NCBI GenBank assembly: GCA_014607495.2
Contig: CP053159.1
Span: 4,223,501-4,287,500 of the forward strand
From: Carposina sasakii
Lineage: Eukaryota > Arthropoda > Insecta > Lepidoptera > Carposinidae
DNA: 64,000 nt
Direction of reading: 5' to 3'
Below the pieces are notes generated by a model. That model searched no databases, was not told where the DNA came from, and saw only the letters and a list, made by a program, of their open reading frames with translations. The translations under genes and the position numbers were made by a program. Positions 58,234-64,000 of the stretch are shown here, one piece after another. Positions within the stretch are counted from its first letter, which is position 1; each line of letters begins with the position of its first letter.

Positions 58234-58373
58234 ATGTGTTATTCTGCCTGCCCAGCGTGGTGACTATGGGCAAAACCCTCTCCGTGGAAGTAGCCTTGTG
58301 GCGTACCCTGGGAGAGGCCTACGTCCGGCAGTGGACATCAATAGGCTGAAGAAGAAGAAGATGTGTTATTCTG
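58234..58373 (+). mobile_element. Short RTE-type retroposon tail with perfect 13-bp TSD
   Basis: ATGTGTTATTCTG is duplicated at 58234-58246 and 58361-58373. The 114-bp insertion starts CCTGCCCAGCGTGGTGAC, encodes LWRTLGEAYVRQWTSIG with a stop, and ends in (GAA)n. The only copy in plus orientation, and the one with the longest target duplication. Confidence 0.85.
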
Positions 58374-58447
58374 ATGTATAAGCTACATAATTGCCATGAC
58401 TTAAGTATCATAAAAACCGTTCGATAATTTTGCATGAAACATTCAAA

Positions 58448-58473
58448 CTTTTATGTTTATAATATTAGTAGGA
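58448..58473 (-). mobile_element. Tiny Helitron-like 5' end relic
   Basis: TTTTATGTTTATAATATTAG, then TAGGAT: complement of the family head only. Confidence 0.35.
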
Positions 58474-58822
58474 TATGATACTTAACTATTTTTCAATCTT
58501 TAAGAAGTTTATCAAGAGATTGTGATGATAAAGATGTTTTAATTAACCCGAGCTTGCCTATCATATCTAGATACTTATCTCATTTAACATTAATTGCACG
58601 GTTTTACTGCATGATAACTTTTATAGTAGGACGTAAATTCTCTATGAAGATGTTATTTTAGCATGCGGTAGCAAGCGGCATCTTCTGACGGTAGTAGTAG
58701 GTACCTAGACAACATGGAAAGAAAAAGCTTTGTGATAAATTGATATTCGTGAAGGGTAAGATTTAGACCTAAGGTTTACCCTATGTATATCGAAGACCCA
58801 TAAAAATACACATCTTCCCCCC
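58474..58822. other. Noncoding stretch, nothing recognised
   Basis: No bounded feature. Confidence 0.5.
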
Positions 58823-58930
58823 TAGCATGACCACGCATCGTGGATAATGTATCGTCTCTCTCTCTACAAAATTCAACATGGCGTCTATATAGCGTATTTT
58901 GACAGGCCAAATGTTTCGCAGGTCATGCTA
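58823..58930. mobile_element. Small inverted-repeat element, 108 bp, possible MITE
   Basis: TAGCATGACC at 58823-58832 and GGTCATGCTA at 58921-58930 are perfect inverted copies; the outer TA pair could be a target duplication. No second copy in the window. Confidence 0.4.
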
Positions 58931-59551
58931 CTTGTGCTTATTTTGAATCGTCTGCGCCAGATGGACTGTTGTTTTTCGAGTATATGCTTGTATTTCATTG
59001 GCACGCTCTATAGAGCCTAAACGACTTGTCGCATTTGAGCATAAAATGAATCTTACACTTAGTGAAAATGTTTACACAGTAAAGGTTTTTCGTGAAATAT
59101 ATGAGGTTATATATTCGCTTGTCTAACAAAGCACAGTCGTTTTATTATACTTAGCCAATTTTTGGCGAATAGTAAATTCCCTCTTTGTACTCTCTCAAGA
59201 TTTTAGCAATCTTTTTAGTTATTCTATACGCAGTCAGCATACCTACTGTACCTATAAACTATATATAAACTACACTTTTATATAATGTGGTGAAAATCAA
59301 TATTATTGACCACCGCCCACACGACTGTGTCACTCGGTTGGAAGGTTTAGCCTATTTTACTATGCTTCCTATCATCGCCATAGTTTATTTAGTTTATTTT
59401 GCATGTAGCCTGTATATTTCTTTTAGGTATTTACGCCATTTTCTTCCACAGTCGCAAGAATTACCAAAATAAGTCGTCTTCGAGAACCAAATCAGATTTA
59501 ATTTCATAAATGGATACGGTATACCTAATACATATTATACTCGTACATATA
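58931..59551. other. Noncoding stretch, nothing recognised
   Basis: No bounded feature. Confidence 0.5.
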
Positions 59552-59665
59552 GACACGGCTACACAATGAGGTAGCCAGAACAGCAGCATTATAAGGGATA
59601 TACCGGGGACATATCTTAATGATCAGTAACAAGTTGCTAGCTTATCACCTGAAAGAATGTCAGAG
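59552..59665 (-). repeat. Dispersed repeat family E copy
   Basis: The plus strand shows GACACGGCTACACAATGAGG, AGCCAGAACAGCAG and GATCAGTAACAAGTTGCTAG, complements of the family blocks. Confidence 0.6.
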
Positions 59666-61207
59666 TTTCTTATTTATATTACTATAAATGATATTCAAAT
59701 AAGAGATTAACCAAATCGTATGTAAAAGCGGCTGTTGTGAAAAGCTATTAATATTAAGCTGGGGTTTTGTAAACCATCCAAATTGGGATTATACCAAATC
59801 GGATTATTGGAACGTAATATTCCTATGGATTCCGATTAGAAATACGACTCCTTTCTCACCTATATCACCACAGTTTTGATTTTTATTATCATTACAACAA
59901 AATTAATGTAACAATGAAATTAGCAATAAAATTTTATGAGTAGCTCCAGGCTGAGAACTATGACCCCGTATCGTCGAATCGATCGCGAGTGCTCGACGAA
60001 GGAATCGTTATGAGGTTGTATATTAAAGATAATGGTAGGGGAATAGGCTATCAGAGATGTAACACGTCTTCGCACATCCCGCGTGGCACACCATGACGCG
60101 GTGGACCGGGGTCAAGCAGCGACATCGTGCAGCGCCCATTCTGTCAGCTATCTCCCGCCGCTCATGCTGCCCTAGGGCTTCGACGCCAGTCCTCACTTCC
60201 ATAACCAGTGCTCCTCATAAATCACATTGACAAATGATATTCTGCTCCGATCGCTCGAGCATACTTCAGACCTCGTTACTTTTTATGGGAATGTGATAGG
60301 ATGTATTTTAGCACGCTCGACGTTTATCGACCACGTCTCGATATGACTTGTTTATGCTGTCCAAGGTATATTTGAAATATACATTATTATCACAACAAGT
60401 GTGCATAAATGTCGGAGAAATAACGTGGGCATAGTGTCCTATGATTTTGAAGCGGGACTGAGATAATGACCCATTAATTACCATGCTTTTACAAATGGGC
60501 GATTGGCAGTAATTGCTTTTCTGTCTGGCCCAAAACGGCCTTAATTAGCATCTAAGGTAGGAATGTAAGTTCTTGAGTCCTTTTATTGTATAAAATGTGT
60601 TGTAATGTATCAAAAATCTGGAACGGCCGATGAAGCATAAGCATTTTATAATATTTCTCTTATTGATTATACAATATGTCCGTGGAAAATTCAAACTAGG
60701 ATTGTTGTGTTCTTATGTAGACAAACTTCTTTCGATAGATTACATTAAACAAAAAATGCGAAAATTTTTGTCCTCAACATTTCTAGGAAGTCGCAAAAGT
60801 TTGCCTATATGTGATGTATAATATCATCAGATTACAATAATAATATCCTTTTAAAGCCCAGGCATACATAGCTTACTTAGCCCACACGCTCCAGGATACT
60901 GTAGTGTCTAAGGTCGTTAACACTAGGACACCCGTGGTGACGCAGCCAGTTGCGGCACCAGAGTCATGGCAGGCTCTGTTAGTGGATCGTCTTATATAGC
61001 TGTTAGGCCTCAAAAGGGTGTTCGTCAAATCTACTAATGCTCCATGTGCAATGTGCATTATAATTTTTTTCATACTTATGACACTATAGTCACTCAACCG
61101 TCCTATAGCCGATTATAATAACCGATCTTGAGAAATTTCATATCTCAAATTTAATGTTTTAATCAATTTGATATCATAAAAAAATACAAATATGGAATAA
61201 AAAAATT
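59666..61207. other. Noncoding stretch, nothing firmly recognised
   Basis: 60060-60190 is GC-richer (CGCGTGGCACACCATGACGC, CCCGCCGCTCATGCTGCCC), but no open frame or splice signal supports an exon. Confidence 0.4.
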
Positions 61208-61274
61208 AGAGATCCTTTTTGATCTCTAGGATTGAAAACGACCGCTAGTGAAATAGGGGCGATATTTCACTAGC
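61208..61274. repeat. Two adjacent perfect short inverted repeats
   Basis: AGAGATC/GATCTCT with a 6-base loop (61208-61227), then GCTAGTGAAATA/TATTTCACTAGC, 12-bp arms with a 7-base loop (61244-61274). They look like small stem-loops. Bacterial-style terminators are not expected in this context. Confidence 0.6.
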
Positions 61275-62432
61275 ATTACAATTTTATGTACCATTACATT
61301 TATCCCGACCATGTATCAAGATATTGTCGGTATCGAGAGCTCGGCCCGGCTGGGCGGATTGTGAACACGCGATTAGATTTAGAATCGAAGACTTGTGTTC
61401 GACCACTACAGTGTTCAGAGCGGTTTTTACAAGGATATGCAAATCTTTGAGCAAAAAAGTCGTGTTGATCCCAAGTGCCATTGATCTAGGCAGTTCCATA
61501 AATTTTTTGTTCCTTTTGGACAAAATTAGAGGATTTAAATTGATTTTGTGCGAAATTAGTGATTGTAAGTTTTCCGAGCTTGAGACTCGTTTAGAACTGG
61601 ACTACCAGTTTTTGAACTTTCTTTCAATAGTATTTTCACTCGTTTTATCCCTCGTATATTTAACACACTGAACTTCAAATTCATTTGTCGTTGCGATATA
61701 AATATTAAAGTCAATTATTATCTTCATCATCCTTTTTAATTTATTCGTCAATGACAACTCCATTATTTCTGCATTCCAGTCCAGCCACGATTCCTACTGA
61801 AACCGACATGGCACTTACACGATACGATACACCATTCCTCACTAAATCTCGGACGTTTTACCTCGACCCTCCATTTATCTTGCATTTGGTGCCCGACTGT
61901 GGACAAGCAATAAATATGTTCAGCATCTGAATAATTACATGCAAAGCTACTACCTATTCAGTGCATGCCGTTCATTACTTCAGTGGCCCTTGAATCCGAC
62001 ATTTTGAAATTTATGCGACGTCCACCCTGAAACGATTGGGCGAAGCGGGCTGGGATATGTCGCCTCTGAAAATATATTGTTGATTTAAATTCATTTGTTT
62101 CTAAAATGGCGTGTTAAAATTTCTTTTTGAAACTATTTCCAAAAGAATCCCTCGAGTAGGGTGACACTTTAAGAAAATACAATGGACTAAGATTAGGTGC
62201 TATGGTACAATATAACCCATCAACTGCAATATGCAATAGTACCAGTAACTACGATTATAATTTGGGCTGAGCGAAAAGTCCAGTGTAGTCTTGTAGGCAA
62301 TTTACTAACATTAAATCACAAGCTTCTGACTTTTAAAGCTATAGTAACTATAAGTAGTTTCCGTTACCTATTTAAGTGTCGTAAAGTAAGATGTGGAAGA
62401 TATAATGATATTTCACCGTGCTAAATATCATA
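61275..62432. other. Stretch with an uncertain coding relic
   Basis: Both strands are open over about 61284-61671. The minus-strand frame has HKSSILNLIACSQSAQPGRA, the plus-strand frame CKSLSKKVVLIPSAIDLG; neither matches a family I know. The 75-codon frame at 62197-62424 is likewise unmatched. I leave these uncalled. Confidence 0.3.
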
Positions 62433-62467
62433 GTTTTGCGAGACCCTTTGTAAGGGTCTCGCAAAAC
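62433..62467. repeat. Perfect 16-bp inverted repeat with 3-base loop
   Basis: GTTTTGCGAGACCCTT, TGT, AAGGGTCTCGCAAAAC. A perfect 16-bp stem with a minimal loop is unlikely by chance. It may be a tiny MITE, two transposon ends joined head to head, or a transcribed stem-loop. Confidence 0.75.
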
Positions 62468-63878
62468 AAGTAGCTAAATAAAGCCATCGTTAATTATTGT
62501 AACAGCTCTACTTTGCTACCTATTTTTTTCTATTTATCTACACACACAGGTGTTTCTTTCTCACCTCTCGATAAATTAATTATGTAAGCACATATGTACT
62601 TTTATTACAAGTAGGTATACAAGTAAGTAGGTACTTTTATTCTTTAAAAAAATAACTAGAGTTGGAGGTGTCAGTAAACCTGAATTTTGGAGAAAAGTGT
62701 TTCAGTCGTCCCGTACTTAGCTTGAATGTCACGTATTTATCTAATTCGTTAATTGAGTTGCTATTGTTGATGAAATAATATTAGTTCCAGTTTCCTTCTC
62801 TAGATACTATAAGCTCGTATCATTTTCTACAAAAGGCTCTTGGCTGTGTGTTAGAAAAGTTACGACACAACGCGATTCGTGTTCTCATGCCGGTGAACTT
62901 GTATTTTCAGTGTCTACACTAAACAAAATGAACCCAGAAACAAGAACACTAGTCATTAAACGGGAACTATATTTTAATTTGAACCATTAGGGCTAATGTT
63001 TTTAAATATGAAGAACTATTAGTGGAACTATAATACATTCTGCAAAGCAATTGAAAGACAAAACTTAAAATTAATTGCATATTCATTAACAAATGAACCT
63101 CCATAGAATATGTGCTGGACTTTACAGTTTACATTACAGCCAAGTTTACGGCCCATAAACATAACATTCATACGCAAAATTGAATTACCCCAAGCTATTA
63201 GCAAAGATTTTGAGCACCTTCAACATTTCCTGCTCGCACTTACGAGCATCGGTATTATTTCATTTCGATTTTGCAACTCGATTTTGCGGTCGCCGCGCTA
63301 ATCCTATATCACCGAGCGAGGTATCTGCTGATTTATAATTCAGTCGATTTCCCGGTTCTCATGTAATTCTGGCCCCATTCCATTCATTCAGTGATGATGA
63401 TATGCACTAAAGTATACCTATATGTTGCATTGCATAAAGTAAAAATGCAAACCTGGACAAAGCATCTAGTGCATCTAGCTCTAAGAAAGCTGAAGTATAA
63501 TTCAGCTGAAGTAAATTCCGAACTTATAAGTTGGAATTACAGATTAGGTGATGTTAAAGCGTTGCAAAAAAAATATCTTCTACCTTAGGATTAGCTCTAG
63601 ATCTATTGTATAGTGAAAATTTTCTGAAGACGGTTATCAACAAAGAAAAAGTTGCTTTTCTCGAAGAGCCTTCTTCTAGCAAACCAAACAGGTATCCTGA
63701 ACTGCTGTTTATCATATCTTTTAAAGAATTTCAATTCTACACTACATTCACATAATTTTAAATGACGTATGCTTGTGTCGCCTAACCACATAACCATTTC
63801 GGAATGCCATACCTACATTACACAAAAAAATATTGTACTAAACTATTGTACACTAAACATTTAATATGTTGTCTCCAG
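62468..63878. other. Noncoding stretch, likely intron or upstream DNA of the terminal exon
   Basis: A/T-rich up to the pyrimidine tract and acceptor at 63868-63878. Short frames here are not supported. Confidence 0.45.
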
Positions 63879-63879
63879 G

Positions 63880-64000
63880 ATGACGTATGCGCCATTACTG
63901 GTCCTGCTTTGCGTGTTTTGGGGCGCACACGGCGGCGACCCTGTCTTCGATCCCAGCACTCTGATGCGGCTGGTGCTGGTGCCGGCTGATGCTGCAGTGG
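63880..64000 (+). CDS. First coding exon of a signal-peptide protein, possibly cadherin-like (partial)
   Basis: An acceptor-like TTGTCTCCAG|G ends at 63878 and an ATG follows at once. The frame is open to the window edge (40 codons plus one base). Residues 1-18 form a signal peptide: MTYAPLLVLLCVFWGAHG, with a hydrophobic core and small residues before GDP. The mature start includes FDPSTLMRLVLVPADAAV. GC-rich third positions contrast sharply with the A/T-rich flank, as in real lepidopteran exons. The RLVLVPADA.VG pattern recalls the first repeat of some insect cadherins, but 40 residues are too few to name it. The exon position implies an upstream noncoding exon, perhaps within this window. 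Signal peptide and exon: fairly sure; cadherin: tentative. Confidence 0.65.
   Translation, partial: MTYAPLLVLLCVFWGAHGGDPVFDPSTLMRLVLVPADAAV

Noticed and set aside
62433..62467. Bacterial Rho-independent terminator
   Set aside because: The stem is perfect but has no following T-run, and the context is an insect genome.
1..64000. CRISPR array, rRNA gene or integrated virus genome
   Set aside because: No regular spacer-repeat pattern, no rRNA-like segment, and no cluster of viral genes was seen; the one broken unknown frame at 4748 is too little to claim a viral origin.

Overview
The window looks like A/T-rich, repeat-dense insect genomic DNA, most likely from a moth or butterfly. The reasons are the dispersed families seen: short retroposon tails encoding WRALGEAYVQQWTAIG with trinucleotide tails, (ATGT)n-tailed retroposon ends, Helitron-like repeats ending in CCACTAGT, a Jockey-type reverse transcriptase relic, mariner-, hAT- and Harbinger-type MITEs, and a TTAGG run. 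No bacterial operon, rRNA gene or CRISPR array is present. Family names used here are mine, based on motifs and target-site duplications; no database was searched.

Only two protein-coding features are well supported. The first is the transposase of a nearly intact pogo/Tigger-like DNA transposon (36310-39337). It has matched terminal inverted repeats, TA target-site duplications, a 5'-UTR intron, a coding intron, and an open 691-residue frame with a psq-type HTH, a second DNA-binding HTH, a DDD catalytic domain and a C-terminal PHD-like zinc finger. A GGATAGATGCC-like motif recurs about nine times at the element ends and in its 5'-UTR intron. The second is at the right edge (63879 onward): a splice acceptor followed by an ATG and a signal peptide, which looks like the first coding exon of a secreted or membrane protein, possibly cadherin-like. 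Much of the window could be upstream or intronic sequence of that gene.

Layout: 1-13 kb has a hAT MITE, a Helitron-like repeat, retroposon tails, a broken unrecognised reading frame (4748-5408) and a non-LTR reverse transcriptase 3' fragment (10540-11168). 13-26 kb has a collinear duplication, a 261-bp hairpin MITE, a three-level nest (MITE in hAT in Helitron-like repeat, 22.7-23.4 kb) and a mariner-like MITE holding a Harbinger-like hairpin. 26-36 kb has a tRNA-like retroposon, more MITEs and retroposon tails. 36-40 kb has the pogo element and a second long hairpin. 40-52 kb is repeat-poor, with a CpG-rich patch and a small reading frame. 52-64 kb has a second tRNA-like retroposon, a Jockey copy inside a GC-rich inverted-repeat element, retroposon tails, a cluster of perfect short hairpins and the terminal exon.

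Most insertions are supported by target-site duplications that I read directly. There is no sign of a multi-gene pathway; apart from the terminal exon, the visible biology is transposition and nested decay.
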